Source: Martinezella rhizogenes (GTDB lineage: Bacteria > Pseudomonadota > Alphaproteobacteria > Rhizobiales > Rhizobiaceae). Taken from it: a stretch of 64,000 bases of DNA. Positions 1 through 10,939 of the stretch are shown piece after piece. Within the stretch, counting starts at the first letter, position 1. Each line of letters starts with the position of its first letter. Both the position numbers and the translations under genes were made by a program. The DNA lies in NCBI RefSeq assembly GCF_007002745.1, contig NZ_SGNY01000009.1:1-64000 (forward strand). Direction: 5' to 3'. The notes under the pieces are model-generated. The model was not told where the DNA came from. It ran no database searches and saw only the letters and a list, made by a program, of their open reading frames with translations.

Positions 1-762
1 AAGTGCGGTGCGATAGATGAGGAAGGCGAGGTTGGTGGAGGCATAACCCGGTCCGCCATTGGTGGTGACGAGGATTTCCGCGTAGACGCCGAGCAGGAAG
101 ATCGTCTGGATCAGGATGACGACGGTGATGGCGCGCGACAGATGCGGCAGGGTCAGATGGATGAAGCGGTTGACGAAGTTGGCGCCATCCATCTCGGCGG
201 CTTCCTTCTGCTCGCCATCGAGCGATTGCAGCGCGGTCAAGAGGATCAGCGTCGCAAACGGCAGCCATTGCCAGGCGACGATGATGATGATGGAGAGCAG
301 CGGAAACTGCGCAAACCAGTCGACCGGCTGCAGACCGAGGAAGCGTGAGAGATCGGCAAGCACGCCGTAACCGGGATGCATGATCATGTTCTTCCACACC
401 AATGCGGCCACCGGCGGCATGACGAAGAACGGCGAGATGATCATGATGCGCACGATGCCCTGGCCGAAAATGTCATTGTCGAGCAGGAGCGCAATGGCGA
501 TGCCGCCGATGACGGTGATCGCAAGCACGCCGCCGACGATCAAAAGCGTGTTCCAGATTGACTGGAAGAAGGCCGGGTCGGTGTAGAAATACTGGTAATT
601 GAAGAGACCCGCAAAGCTGACATTGGCCGGGTTGAGGAGATTGTAGTTCTGGAACGAGAACCACAGCGTCATCGCCAGGGGCACGATCATCCATACCAGC
701 AATAACAGCACCGATGGCGCAAGCATCACCCGCGCCAGACCGCTCGTGTTTCGAGTTGCCAT
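1..762 (-). CDS. Polyol/sugar ABC transporter permease, SmoF/MtlF type (C-terminal end beyond window)
   Basis: Inner-membrane permease subunit of a carbohydrate ABC importer (MalF-like fold). Read on the minus strand it begins MATRNTSGLARVMLAPSVLL, with a first membrane segment near residues 9-30, and continues in frame to the left edge, so about 254 residues are visible and the stop is outside the window. A conserved cytoplasmic loop (QSLDGEQKEAAEMDGA) carries the EAA-type ATPase-docking motif. The start is supported by GGGGAGG just upstream. It lies downstream of, and in the same direction as, the SmoE-like binding protein at 929-2242, so it is the next gene of a polyol operon. Sorbitol/mannitol specificity is inferred from the binding protein and the SorC regulator and is not visible in this permease. 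Confidence 0.9.
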   Translation of the reverse strand, partial: MATRNTSGLARVMLAPSVLLLLVWMIVPLAMTLWFSFQNYNLLNPANVSFAGLFNYQYFYTDPAFFQSIWNTLLIVGGVLAITVIGGIAIALLLDNDIFGQGIVRIMIISPFFVMPPVAALVWKNMIMHPGYGVLADLSRFLGLQPVDWFAQFPLLSIIIIVAWQWLPFATLILLTALQSLDGEQKEAAEMDGANFVNRFIHLTLPHLSRAITVVILIQTIFLLGVYAEILVTTNGGPGYASTNLAFLIYRTAL

Positions 763-856
763 TGCACTCACCTCCCCTTGGGTACAGGCGTCACGACATG
801 CGCCCGGCATATCCGGAAGAACCGGCTCATTCTTGTTTTGATTTGAAAGGCATTAG

Positions 857-871
857 AGCCGCCTGGCGGCT
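857..871. other. Stem-loop between binding-protein and permease genes
   Basis: The 15-base palindrome AGCCGCC-T-GGCGGCT lies in the 166-base gap between the binding-protein gene and the permease gene. No T-run follows on the minus strand, so it is unlikely to be a full terminator. Such hairpins after binding-protein genes often stabilise the upstream mRNA and lower expression of the membrane subunits. That role is inferred. Confidence 0.4.
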
Positions 872-928
872 TCCGACCCGGAGTGTTCGCTGCCCGGCAC
901 GGGAGCCGGACAGCGATCTTCGGGAGGA

Positions 929-2242
929 TTACTTGATGTAACCGGCGCGGGTCATTTCACGCGTCGCAGTCGACTGGGCGCCCGCAAGCGCATCATCAAC
1001 GCTGGACTGACCGGCAACGACCGCCGAGAACAGCTGACCAACAGTGGTGCCGAGCGCCTGGAATTCAGGGATCGCCACAAACTGACCGCCGGTGTAAGGC
1101 ACGGGCTTTACAGTCGGCTTGGTAATATCGGCAGCATCCATGGCGGCAAGCGTCGGCTTGGCGAAGGCGGCGGCCTTTTCATAATCGGCGTTCTTGTAAA
1201 GCGAGGTGCGGGTTCCCGGAGGCACGTTTGCCCAGCCTTCCTTGGAAGCGACGAGCGTGGTGTAGTCCTTGCTTGTTGCCCAGGCGATGAACTTTTCGGC
1301 AGCTTCCGCCTTCTGCGAGCTCTTCGGGATGGCAAGGTTCCAGGACCACAACCAGTTGCCGTGGTTCTTCAGTTCGCCATGCGTCGGGAAGAGCGCATAA
1401 CCGACCTTGTCGGCAACGGTCGAATCCTTCGGGTTTGACACGAAGGAGGCAGCGACCGTCGCATCGATCCACATGCCGCATTTGCCCTGCTGGAACAGCG
1501 TCAGGTTTTCGTTGAAGCCGTTGGAAGAGGCGCCCGACGGACCGGCGTCCTTCATCAGATCAACATAAAACTGCAGGGAGCTTTTCCACTCCGGCTGATC
1601 GAACTGCGGTTTCCAGTTTTCATCGAACCAGCGGCCACCGAAGGAGTTGGTGAGCGCGCTGATAAACGCCATGTTCTCGCCCCAGCCGGCCTTGCCGCGC
1701 AGGCACATGCCGTTGATATCGGCCTTGCGGTCGGTAATCTTGCGGGCGGCGTCACCGATGAATTCCCAGGTCGGGTTTTCAGGCATCTTCAGGCCGGCTT
1801 TTTCAAACAGGTCCTTGCGATACATGATCATGGCGGATTCGCCGTAGAAGGGTGCTGCGTAAAGCTTGCCCTCGGCGGAAAGGCCGCCACGGATGGCCGG
1901 CAGGATGTCATCGACATCGTATTTGTCGCCGAGCTTTTCGAGCGGCAGCAGCCAACCCTGCTTGGCCCAGATCGGCACTTCATAGTTGCCGATGGTCATG
2001 ATGTCGTATTGGCCGCCATTGGTGGCGATGTCGGTCGTCACGCGCTCGCGCAGGACGTTTTCCTCAAGCGTTACCCATTCGACCTTGATGTCCGGGTTCT
2101 TTGCCGTGAAGTCGGAGGTCAGCCCCTGCATACGGATCATATCGCCGTTGTTGACGGTGGCGATGGTCAGCGTTTCGGCGGAAGCAAGGGTGGTAAAGGC
2201 GAGGGCCGAGCATGCGCCCAGCAAAATGGTCTTCAGTGTCAT
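929..2242 (-). CDS. smoE: Polyol ABC transporter substrate-binding protein (SmoE/MtlE-like)
   Basis: Periplasmic binding protein, family 1, 437 residues. It has a typical Sec signal peptide (MTLKTILLGACSALAFTTLA, with a likely A-x-A cleavage after ASA near residue 22), and the mature protein begins with ETLTIATVNN. The stretch with NGDMIRMQGLT and IMTIGNYEVPIWAKQGW resembles sorbitol/mannitol binding proteins of rhizobial smo/mtl operons. The start has a strong ribosome site (GGGAGGAAG). It is the first gene after the SorC-family regulator and precedes the permease at 1-762, the usual order of the Sinorhizobium smo operon. The exact polyol cannot be read from sequence alone. Confidence 0.85.
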   Translation of the reverse strand: MTLKTILLGACSALAFTTLASAETLTIATVNNGDMIRMQGLTSDFTAKNPDIKVEWVTLEENVLRERVTTDIATNGGQYDIMTIGNYEVPIWAKQGWLLPLEKLGDKYDVDDILPAIRGGLSAEGKLYAAPFYGESAMIMYRKDLFEKAGLKMPENPTWEFIGDAARKITDRKADINGMCLRGKAGWGENMAFISALTNSFGGRWFDENWKPQFDQPEWKSSLQFYVDLMKDAGPSGASSNGFNENLTLFQQGKCGMWIDATVAASFVSNPKDSTVADKVGYALFPTHGELKNHGNWLWSWNLAIPKSSQKAEAAEKFIAWATSKDYTTLVASKEGWANVPPGTRTSLYKNADYEKAAAFAKPTLAAMDAADITKPTVKPVPYTGGQFVAIPEFQALGTTVGQLFSAVVAGQSSVDDALAGAQSTATREMTRAGYIK

Positions 2243-2383
2243 ATCTTCCTCCCAGAAGAAAAATGATGAGCATTCGCTTTGCTCTGGGGCATTTACTCAC
2301 TCGCAAGCCGAAAAAGTCAAGCGACATCCTGTGCTGCGACGCACATGGAAAAATCAAATATCTGATTTTGTTGAATTAATTTT

Positions 2384-2404
2384 TGCTCAATGAGTGAGCA
2401 AATA
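2384..2404. promoter_or_regulatory. Candidate SorC-family operator
   Basis: Perfect 8-base inverted repeat TTTGCTCA-N5-TGAGCAAA. It overlaps the last codons of the SorC-type regulator gene and lies about 140 bases upstream of the binding-protein start, in an AT-rich stretch suitable for a promoter. A related partial repeat (TGAGCA-N7-TGCTCT) occurs near 2269-2287, and ATGCTTGAGCAT lies at 3361-3372 just upstream of the regulator. The recurrence of TGAGCA/TGCTCA around both ends of the regulator supports binding by that regulator. This is inference. Confidence 0.5.
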
Positions 2405-3340
2405 TTCACCCGTCGCTTCATCGGTGATGAGACCGTTCAGCAGACCGCCCCGCAAAGCCGCCAGAATCGACGCATTCTTGCGCGCCCCCTGCGCCATGCC
2501 GATGACGGTGCAGGTCTCTCGTGACGGAATGGGAACGGAGGCAACGCGCTCGTTGACGGAGTGCTCGAGAATGTGGCCATTGGCATCATACATCCAGCCG
2601 CAAATCTCGCCGACCGCACCGCTGGCCATAAGGGCCTTCATCTCATCCACACCGAGGAAACCATCAACGCAGAGCGGCGCGTTTTCCCCGAGTTCGCCAA
2701 CGCCAACGAAGGTGACATTGGCGGCGGACCCCAGCGCCAGCGTGGAGCGCACCATGGACTGGTCGTGCAGCAGTTCCCGCTCCTCAGCCGACGAGCACAG
2801 AACCGGCAGCGGCATCGGAAAATGCCGCGCCTTGATGGCATCGGCCATGCTGAAGATGACGTTATAATAGGCCGCCGAGCCATCCGGCCCGATATTGCCT
2901 GTCAGCGACACGATGCGATGCTGCGGGCACTCCATCGGCGGCAACTGGTCCACGGCGGCCTTCAAGGTACGGCCGGTGCCGATGGCGAGCACGATGGGAT
3001 CGGCATTTTTCAGCCAGCGCTCGATCTCCGCCGCGCCGGCCTCGGCAATGCCAACGGTCGAGGAAACGCCGGCCGGATCGCTCGGCACCACCTCGATATA
3101 TCTGAGGTCGAATTTCTCTTTCAGCCGTTCGGCTTTTTCCAGACAGGCGGCAATGGGGTGATCAAGCCGGACCTTGATCAGCCGCTCGGCGACGGCCAGC
3201 GACACCAGCCGCTGCGCCGACTGCCGGGAGATGCTCATGGCAGCGGCGATCTCATCCTGCGTGCGCCCCGCGACATAATAAAGCCAGCCGGCGCGGGCCG
3301 CATCGTCCAGCCGTCCATGTGCGTCGTTTCGTCTGGCCAT
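2387..3340 (-). CDS. smoC: SorC/DeoR-type sugar-binding transcriptional regulator (SmoC-like)
   Basis: 317-residue regulator of the SorC family. The N-terminal helix-turn-helix (RTQDEIAAAMSISRQSAQRL, about residues 26-45) is followed by a sugar-phosphate-binding domain related to phosphosugar isomerases (AIGTGRTLKAAVDQL near residues 120-134). It starts with GAGGG upstream. It is the promoter-proximal gene of the polyol operon, in the same direction as the binding protein, as in the smo operon of rhizobia. It most likely senses a phosphorylated polyol or its product and controls the operon through the TGAGCA-type sites flanking it. The effector is unknown. Confidence 0.85.
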   Translation of the reverse strand: MARRNDAHGRLDDAARAGWLYYVAGRTQDEIAAAMSISRQSAQRLVSLAVAERLIKVRLDHPIAACLEKAERLKEKFDLRYIEVVPSDPAGVSSTVGIAEAGAAEIERWLKNADPIVLAIGTGRTLKAAVDQLPPMECPQHRIVSLTGNIGPDGSAAYYNVIFSMADAIKARHFPMPLPVLCSSAEERELLHDQSMVRSTLALGSAANVTFVGVGELGENAPLCVDGFLGVDEMKALMASGAVGEICGWMYDANGHILEHSVNERVASVPIPSRETCTVIGMAQGARKNASILAALRGGLLNGLITDEATGEYLLTH

Positions 3341-3465
3341 GCCGCTGCCCTCTCAGAATTATGCTTGAGCATTTGCTGGCATTTTTTTGCGGCGGCTGTC
3401 AAACGGTGGGATGAGCAAGGGAGCGTGCGGCGGGCGTAAAATCATCTGGCGTAGCGGTGCGGCGC

Positions 3466-3591
3466 GTTTCTTCTCCCCGCCGGGGAGAAGGTGGCCCGAA
3501 GGGTCGGATGAGGGGGCAAGCTCTCGGTTTATCTCTAACCTTTCCCCCTCATCCCGCTGCCGCGGACTTCTCCCCGGCGGGGAGAAGAAAC
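3466..3591. repeat. RIME-like intergenic palindromic element, copy 1
   Basis: 126-base element bounded by GTTTCTTCTCC and its complement GGAGAAGAAAC. It is built of two strong hairpins, one centred on CTCCCCGCCGGGGAG at the left and one on CTCCCCGGCGGGGAG at the right, with inner arms GGATGAGGGGG and CCCCCTCATCC. A second copy lies at 18174-18302. The two-palindrome layout resembles the Rhizobium-specific intergenic mosaic elements (RIME1). It fills most of the 302-base gap between the SorC regulator and the fused ATPase gene, and no gene was seen there. Confidence 0.8.
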
Positions 3592-3642
3592 ATGCGGCAC
3601 TCGATCGTTCCATTGCCTATCACACACTCTAGCACGTTTTGA

Positions 3643-5493
<1,851 letters not shown>

Positions 5494-5541
5494 GCCGATC
5501 TCCTGAAAAGCAGAAGGCGGCCATGACGGCCGCCGGATGTC

Positions 5542-6705
5542 TTACGCAGCAAGTGCCTTTTCGGCCATCGAAACCCAGTAGCTGATGCCGTAGGGCAGCG
5601 CATCATCGTTGAAATCATAGGCGGCGTTGTGCAGCCCGGCGGTATCGCCATTGCCGATGAAGATGAAGGCGCCGGGGCGGGCTTCCAGCATGTAGGAGAA
5701 ATCTTCCGCACCCATATGCGGGCTGGGATTGGTGTTGACGGCGTTGGCGCCAGCCACGCCCATCGCCACGCCGGTCGCAAATTCCGTCTCATCACTGTGG
5801 TTGAAGGTGACCGGATAGCCGCGGTGGTATTTCACCTCAACGGTGGCGCCATGCGCCATGGCCGTGGCGGTCGCCACTTCCTTCAGGCGTTTTTCGGCGA
5901 AATCACGGGTTTCCGGCAGCAGTGTGCGCACCGTGCCGGTTAGCGTCACCGAGCCGGGAATGACATTGACGGCTGTGCCGCCATGGGTGGTGGCGACGGT
6001 GACGACGAGCGATTTCAGCGGGTCCGTCTCCCGCGAGACGATGGATTGCAGGGCGATGATGATATGCGCCGAGGTCAGCACCGGATCGATGGAAAGATGC
6101 GGTGCGGCCGCATGGCTGCCCTTGCCGGTGATGACGATCTCGAAACTATCCGCCGCCGCCATGGTCGAGCCCTTGCGGATGGCGAACTGGCCGACGGGAA
6201 TGCCCGGCTCATTATGCATGCCATAGACCTGGGAAATGCCGAATTTCTCCATCATGCCATCATTCAGCATGGCAAGTGCCCCCGCCCCGCCCTCTTCGGC
6301 GGGCTGGAAGATCACGGCCACGGAACCCTTGAAATTGCGGGTCTCGGCCAGATATTGCGCCGCGCCAAGAAGCATGGCGGTGTGCCCGTCATGGCCGCAG
6401 GAATGGGCCTTGCCGGGAACCTTGGAAGCCCAGGGCTTGCCGCTGGTCTCGAGGATCGGCAGGGCATCCATGTCGGAGCGGAAACCGATGGTCGGGCCAT
6501 CGCCGTGCCGACCCTTGATAATGCCCACCACGCCGGTCTTGCCAATGCCGGTCTCAACGATGTCACAGCCGAAAGACGTTAGTTTCTCGGCCACGAACTT
6601 CGATGTTTCGAAGACGTCGTAAAGCAGCTCCGGCGTCTCGTGCAGGTGGCGCCTCCAGCCGGCAACATCTTCCTGCATCTCGGCCACACGGTTCAATATC
6701 GGCAT
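5542..6705 (-). CDS. M20-family amidohydrolase (hippurate/N-acyl amino acid hydrolase type)
   Basis: 387-residue metallo-amidohydrolase of the M20D group. Metal-binding motifs are SCGHDGHTAM near residues 95-104, FQPAEEGGAG near 130-139, HNEPG near 163 and the C-terminal MGAEDFSYM. The start at 6705 was chosen because AAAGGAAAAC lies at proper spacing; an in-frame ATG 45 bases earlier gives a family-atypical tail (MAPDNPAGNKKGKLG). It probably deacylates an N-acyl amino acid or small peptide brought in by the neighbouring Dpp-type transporter, whose ATPase gene is directly downstream on the same strand. The natural substrate is not readable from sequence. A paralogue lies at 25787-26959. Confidence 0.88.
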   Translation of the reverse strand: MPILNRVAEMQEDVAGWRRHLHETPELLYDVFETSKFVAEKLTSFGCDIVETGIGKTGVVGIIKGRHGDGPTIGFRSDMDALPILETSGKPWASKVPGKAHSCGHDGHTAMLLGAAQYLAETRNFKGSVAVIFQPAEEGGAGALAMLNDGMMEKFGISQVYGMHNEPGIPVGQFAIRKGSTMAAADSFEIVITGKGSHAAAPHLSIDPVLTSAHIIIALQSIVSRETDPLKSLVVTVATTHGGTAVNVIPGSVTLTGTVRTLLPETRDFAEKRLKEVATATAMAHGATVEVKYHRGYPVTFNHSDETEFATGVAMGVAGANAVNTNPSPHMGAEDFSYMLEARPGAFIFIGNGDTAGLHNAAYDFNDDALPYGISYWVSMAEKALAA

Positions 6706-7010
6706 TCCCAGTTTTCCTTTTTTGTTCCCCGCCGGGTTGTCGGGAGCCATATTGCGTTTGGAATTTCTACTTTTGCAAGTCTGAATTTTGCTGCATGAGC
6801 GAAAAATAGGCCAAAAGGCGAATGGCTCAAATTTTGTTCATCAATAAGAGTTTGGGGCTTGATTTTCAAAAAAACTGACAATAGCATCATCCGGAATGGA
6901 GGAGTATTCCTTAGCAAAGTCAAATACTTACAAACAATAGACCTTGCACATGACGACGGGAAAAGCGTCAAACATTCAAATAGATAAAATCTAAAAAGGG
7001 GAAAAACACG
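6706..7010. other. Divergent promoter region of peptide system A
   Basis: 305 bases between the amidohydrolase gene (minus) and the binding-protein gene (plus), clearly more AT-rich than its surroundings. It must carry the promoters for both halves of the transporter. An inverted repeat GGAAT-N8-ATTCC lies at 6893-6910 and could bind a regulator. I could not assign confident -35/-10 boxes, and I see no small gene. Confidence 0.45.
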
Positions 7011-8720
7011 ATGAAGAAGCGCAGCGTTCTCTTTGCCAGCACGGTGGCGGCCATGGCCCTCGCAGGCACTGTCGCCCATGCCGAGCGCGGCAGTGACGGC
7101 GAACTGAAAATCCTGTTCTGGCAGGCCGTATCGACACTTAATCCTTACCTTTCCGCTGGCACGAAGGAAGTCTACAGCTCGTCCATGGTGATTGAGCCGC
7201 TGGCGCGCTACGACGAAAAGGGCGAGCTGGTGCCGATGCTGGTGAGCGAGATCCCGACCGTCGATAATGGCGGCGTAGCAAAAGACCTGCTCAGCATGAC
7301 CTGGAAGCTGAAAAGCGATGTCAAATGGTCTGACGGCACGCCGCTCACCGCTGACGATGTGGTTTTCACCTGGAAATATTGCACCGCACCGGACGGTGGC
7401 TGCGCGCAGGCGGCACAATATGAAGGCGTGAAAAACGTCGAGGCCGTCGACGCCCACACCGTCAAGATCAGCTTCACCGAACCAAAACCTTACCCCTATT
7501 CCGCATTCGTCGGCGCACAGTCGCCGGTCATCCAGAAGAAGCAGTTCGAAAACTGCGTCGGCGCTGCCGCACCCGGCTGCACATCCGCCAATTTCGGCCC
7601 CATTGGCACCGGCCCCTTCGTGGTCAAGGATTTCAAACCGAATGACGTGATCAGCTTCGTCGCCAACACCAATTATCGCGACCCCGCCAAGCCCGCCTTC
7701 GCCACAGTGACCCTGAAAGGCGGCGGCGATGCGGCTTCCGCTGCGCGTGCCGTTCTTGAAACGGGCGAATTCGACTACGCATGGAACATGCAGGTGGAGC
7801 CGGAAATCCTCGCCACCATGGTGGCGGCCGGCAAGGGCAAGCTGGAAACCGCCTTCGGCACGCAGGTCGAGCGCATCAATCTCAATTGGTACAATCCCGA
7901 TCCCGCCCTGGGTGACAAGCGCTCCACCAAGGAGGGCGGGCCGCACCCGGCGCTTTCCGATCCGGCCGTGCGCCGGGCGCTCTCGCTCGCCATTGATCGC
8001 GACATTATCGACGAGACGGGTTATGGCGAGGCGGGCAAGCCGACCTGCAACATCGTGCCAGCACCTGAGGCCGTCGCTTCGACGAAAAACGACAGCTGGT
8101 GCCTGAAGCAGGATGTGGAAGGTGCAAACAAGCTGCTGGATGATGCAGGCTGGGTGAAGGGATCAGACGGCATCCGCGCCAAGAACGGCGTGAAGCTGTC
8201 CTTCCTCTACCAGACCTCCACCAACTCCGTTCGCCAGGCGGCGCAGGAACTGGTGAAAGACATGTGGTCGCAGATCGGCGTTGCGGCTGAACTTCGCAAT
8301 GTCAGCGCCTCGGTGTTCTTCGGCGGCGACCCGGCAAGCCCGGATACCTTCCAGAAATTTTATGCCGACGTTGAAATGTACACCAACAATTTCGACGGCA
8401 CCGATCCGGAAAAATATCTGGCGGAATGGCTGTGCGACAAGATCCCTGCCCCGGCCAACGGCTGGCAGGGACAGAATGTTCCGCGTTATTGCAACCCGGA
8501 ATTCGACAAGCTGGTGGGCGTCCTTTCCAAGACCACGGACTTTGCCAAGCGCGGGGAAATCGCCAAGCAGCTGAACGACATGCTGACGGAAGAAGGCGCG
8601 CATATTCCGCTCATCCACCGCGGCAACGTTTCCTCACATTCGCTGACGCTGGAAGGCGTTCGCATGAATGCCTGGGATTCGGAACTCTGGAACGTCGCGG
8701 ACTGGTCCCGCAAAAAGTAA
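7011..8720 (+). CDS. Peptide ABC transporter substrate-binding protein (family 5), system A
   Basis: 569-residue periplasmic binding protein of the DppA/OppA family. A clear signal peptide (MKKRSVLFASTVAAMALAGT, cleavage after AHA near residue 24) precedes the mature domain. Family landmarks are the early LNPYLS, the SDVKWSDGTPLTADDVVFTW stretch and PAVRRALSLAIDRD. It is longer than the usual 500-540 residues. The ribosome site is the purine-rich AAAAAGGGGAAAAA. It opens a plus-strand operon with two permeases (8862-10785), while its ATPase is encoded by the divergent fused gene at 3643-5493. The neighbouring M20 amidohydrolase suggests an N-acylated amino acid or modified peptide as substrate (inference). 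Confidence 0.9.
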   Translation: MKKRSVLFASTVAAMALAGTVAHAERGSDGELKILFWQAVSTLNPYLSAGTKEVYSSSMVIEPLARYDEKGELVPMLVSEIPTVDNGGVAKDLLSMTWKLKSDVKWSDGTPLTADDVVFTWKYCTAPDGGCAQAAQYEGVKNVEAVDAHTVKISFTEPKPYPYSAFVGAQSPVIQKKQFENCVGAAAPGCTSANFGPIGTGPFVVKDFKPNDVISFVANTNYRDPAKPAFATVTLKGGGDAASAARAVLETGEFDYAWNMQVEPEILATMVAAGKGKLETAFGTQVERINLNWYNPDPALGDKRSTKEGGPHPALSDPAVRRALSLAIDRDIIDETGYGEAGKPTCNIVPAPEAVASTKNDSWCLKQDVEGANKLLDDAGWVKGSDGIRAKNGVKLSFLYQTSTNSVRQAAQELVKDMWSQIGVAAELRNVSASVFFGGDPASPDTFQKFYADVEMYTNNFDGTDPEKYLAEWLCDKIPAPANGWQGQNVPRYCNPEFDKLVGVLSKTTDFAKRGEIAKQLNDMLTEEGAHIPLIHRGNVSSHSLTLEGVRMNAWDSELWNVADWSRKK

Positions 8721-8861
8721 CACGCAGATGCGCCGGCTCCCCGACAAGGGGCCGGCCTTTTGCATGCCCCCTGGACCATGTTCTGAAGACACATTTGCAG
8801 CGTCACGGCGAAGATGCTCCCAATTTTCGTGCTGTCGCGCTCTGGGTCTGGAGAGTTTCAG

Positions 8862-9872
8862 ATGTTTGCCTTTACGCTCCGGCGGCTTGCCTTTGCCGTA
8901 CCGACGTTGCTCGTCATCAGCTTCGTCATCTTCGCGCTGCTCGATCTTGCGCCCAACGACCCGACCGGCGACCTGCCGCTGACCATTCCGCCTGAAGTGC
9001 GCGAGCAGATCCGCGCCTCGCTTGGCCTCGACCAACCCTTCTTCATCCGTTACCTGATGTGGCTGCAACAGTTCTTCATCAACGAACCTTTGAACCTCTT
9101 CGAAAAGCTGACCGGCTGGCAGATCGGCGATGGCAGCCGTATGCGGGTTCTTTCCTGGGCCACCCGCAGCCCGGTGGTCGATCTCGTCATTCAGCGCATG
9201 CCGCAGACGCTGTGGGTGGTGGGCCTCGCCTATCTCTTCGGCGCGCTGCTGGCGATCCCGATCGGCGTCATCTCCGCCTACAAGCAATATTCGATCTTCG
9301 ACCAGATCGGCACCTTCATTTCCATGGTCGGTTATTCGGTTCCGACCTTCTTCACCGGCGTGCTGCTGGTCGTCATCTTCAGCTCCTATCTGCAATGGTT
9401 CCCTTCCGTTTACGACACCAATCTGAGGGTCTCGGACTGGGCAAGCTTCGTGGCGCAGGTGAAGCAGATGTTCCTGCCGGTGCTGGTGCTGACGCTCTAC
9501 AATGTCTCGCAGATCAGCCGCTTCGTGCGCGCCTCCATGCTGGACAATCTGCATCAGGATTATGTGCGCACGGCACGCGCCAAGGGCGTGAAGGAAAAAT
9601 CCGTCCTGCTCGTCCACGTGCTGCGCAACAGCCTGATCCCTGTTGTGACCGTGATTGCACTCGGCGTGCCGACCATCTTTTCCGGCGCCATCATCACCGA
9701 GCAGATTTTTCGCGTGAACGGGCTTGGCCAATTGCTGATAACAGCGGTTCAGGGCGCGGATATTCCGCTGGTGCAGACGCTGACCTTCATTTTCGCGGTG
9801 CTGATCGTGCTCTTCAACCTGATTGCCGACGTGCTGTACGGCATTCTCGACCCGAGGATCCGCTATGACTGA
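8862..9872 (+). CDS. Peptide ABC transporter permease, DppB type, system A
   Basis: 336-residue inner-membrane permease. It begins MFAFTLRRLAFAVPTLLVIS, the standard N-terminal first helix of DppB/OppB proteins, and has the conserved loop ARAKGVKEKSV near residues 240-250 that docks the ATPase. The start at 8862 is chosen for GGAGAG upstream and for family length; an earlier ATG adds a non-family tail. It has an insertion between helices 1 and 2 (about residues 60-105, FFINEPLNLFEKLTGWQIGD) that is longer than in typical DppB and is seen in some Rhizobiales permeases. Its stop overlaps the start of the next permease (ATGACTGA), showing translational coupling. Confidence 0.9.
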   Translation: MFAFTLRRLAFAVPTLLVISFVIFALLDLAPNDPTGDLPLTIPPEVREQIRASLGLDQPFFIRYLMWLQQFFINEPLNLFEKLTGWQIGDGSRMRVLSWATRSPVVDLVIQRMPQTLWVVGLAYLFGALLAIPIGVISAYKQYSIFDQIGTFISMVGYSVPTFFTGVLLVVIFSSYLQWFPSVYDTNLRVSDWASFVAQVKQMFLPVLVLTLYNVSQISRFVRASMLDNLHQDYVRTARAKGVKEKSVLLVHVLRNSLIPVVTVIALGVPTIFSGAIITEQIFRVNGLGQLLITAVQGADIPLVQTLTFIFAVLIVLFNLIADVLYGILDPRIRYD

Positions 9873-10785
9873 CGCCACCATTGCAGCGCCGACGGTTGCG
9901 GCCACCCCCACGCAATCCGCCCTTGCCGATATCTGGAAACAGTTCCGCGTTCACAAGGGCGGCGTGGCAGGGCTCTTCGTCTTCGTCTTCATCCTGCTTG
10001 CGGTCTATGTCGGCCCCTATATCCACACCGTCGCGCCGAACGCCATCAACGTGAAGGAACGCAACCAGTGGCCATCCCTGGCCCATCCCTTCGGCACCGA
10101 TAATCTCGGCAAGGACATGCTGGCGCAGGTTCTGGCTGGTGGGCGCATCTCACTTGCCGTCGGCATCACCGCCATGCTGCTGGCGCTGTTTCTCGGCACG
10201 CTGGTGGGGGTGCTGTCAGGTTATTTCCGCAGGCTCGACGGTCCGCTGATGCGGCTGACCGACCTGTTCCTCGCCCTGCCACTTCTGCCGCTGCTGCTCG
10301 TCATCCTGATGCTGTTTCGCGATACGTTGCGCGCGGCATTCGGTCCGGAAACCGGCATCTTCATCCTGATTGTCTTCGTGATCGGAATAACCAGCTGGAT
10401 GCACACCGCCCGTATCGTGCGCGGCGATGTGCTGACGATCAAAAGCCAGGAATTCATCATGGCGGCGAAATCGAGCGGCATGCGCGAATATCGCATCATC
10501 CTGAGGCACATCCTGCCGAATGTGCTGAGTTCGATCATGGTCTCTGCCACCCTCGGCATTGCCGCCGCCATCATCACGGAATCGGCGCTCTCCTTCCTCG
10601 GTCTCGGCTTCCCCTCCGACTTTCCGACCTGGGGACGTCTGCTGTTTGATGGCGCCAACTTCCTGCAACTGACACCGTCGCGTGTGTTATGGCCGGGGCT
10701 GGCGATTTCACTGACTGTTCTGAGCGTCAATTATATCGGCGATGCGGTGCGTGATGCGCTGGATCCAAGGGCGCTGAAGAGCTGA
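9865..10785 (+). CDS. Peptide ABC transporter permease, DppC type, system A
   Basis: 306-residue inner-membrane permease, DppC/OppC family. It has a long cytoplasmic N-terminus rich in A/T/P, a first helix near residues 34-54, the motif FGTDNLGKDMLAQVLAGGR near residue 80 that is typical of OppC proteins (HPFGTDxxGRD), and the ATPase-docking loop SQEFIMAAKSSGM near residues 195-207. The start at 9865 overlaps the DppB stop. The last gene of the operon, it is followed by a short palindromic repeat at 10823-10898. Confidence 0.9.
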   Translation: MTDATIAAPTVAATPTQSALADIWKQFRVHKGGVAGLFVFVFILLAVYVGPYIHTVAPNAINVKERNQWPSLAHPFGTDNLGKDMLAQVLAGGRISLAVGITAMLLALFLGTLVGVLSGYFRRLDGPLMRLTDLFLALPLLPLLLVILMLFRDTLRAAFGPETGIFILIVFVIGITSWMHTARIVRGDVLTIKSQEFIMAAKSSGMREYRIILRHILPNVLSSIMVSATLGIAAAIITESALSFLGLGFPSDFPTWGRLLFDGANFLQLTPSRVLWPGLAISLTVLSVNYIGDAVRDALDPRALKS

Positions 10786-10822
10786 GGAGACGCCGTTCCC
10801 TGCGTCACAAGAACCTCTCCAC

Positions 10823-10898
10823 CGTCATCCTCGGGCTTGACCCGAGGATCCATTGCCGCGCGTGACTGTGGTTCCTCGGGTTAAACCCGAGGATGACG
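10823..10898. repeat. Short palindromic intergenic repeat, copy 1
   Basis: Element beginning CGTCATCCTCGGG and ending CCCGAGGATGACG, containing two hairpins (CCTCGGGCTTGACCCGAGG and CCTCGGGTTAAACCCGAGG). Related elements lie at 15303-15415, 39260-39346 and 52272-52357, all in intergenic DNA and all bounded by CGTCAT...ATGACG. This is the kind of dispersed palindrome common in Rhizobiales genomes. It may also slow transcription past the end of the DppC gene. Confidence 0.75.
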
Positions 10899-10939
10899 TC
10901 GGGTGCAAGTTGATCCACTATCGAGCCCAAAGTTACCAC

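Noticed and set aside
3466-3591. Rho-independent terminators or CRISPR repeats at the RIME-like element
   Set aside because: Hairpins have no T-runs, and there are no regularly spaced repeats; the same block recurs at 18174 as a dispersed element.
8634-9911. 425-codon minus-strand open frame
   Set aside because: Antisense to the system A DppB gene, low-complexity H/D/E/R-rich translation.
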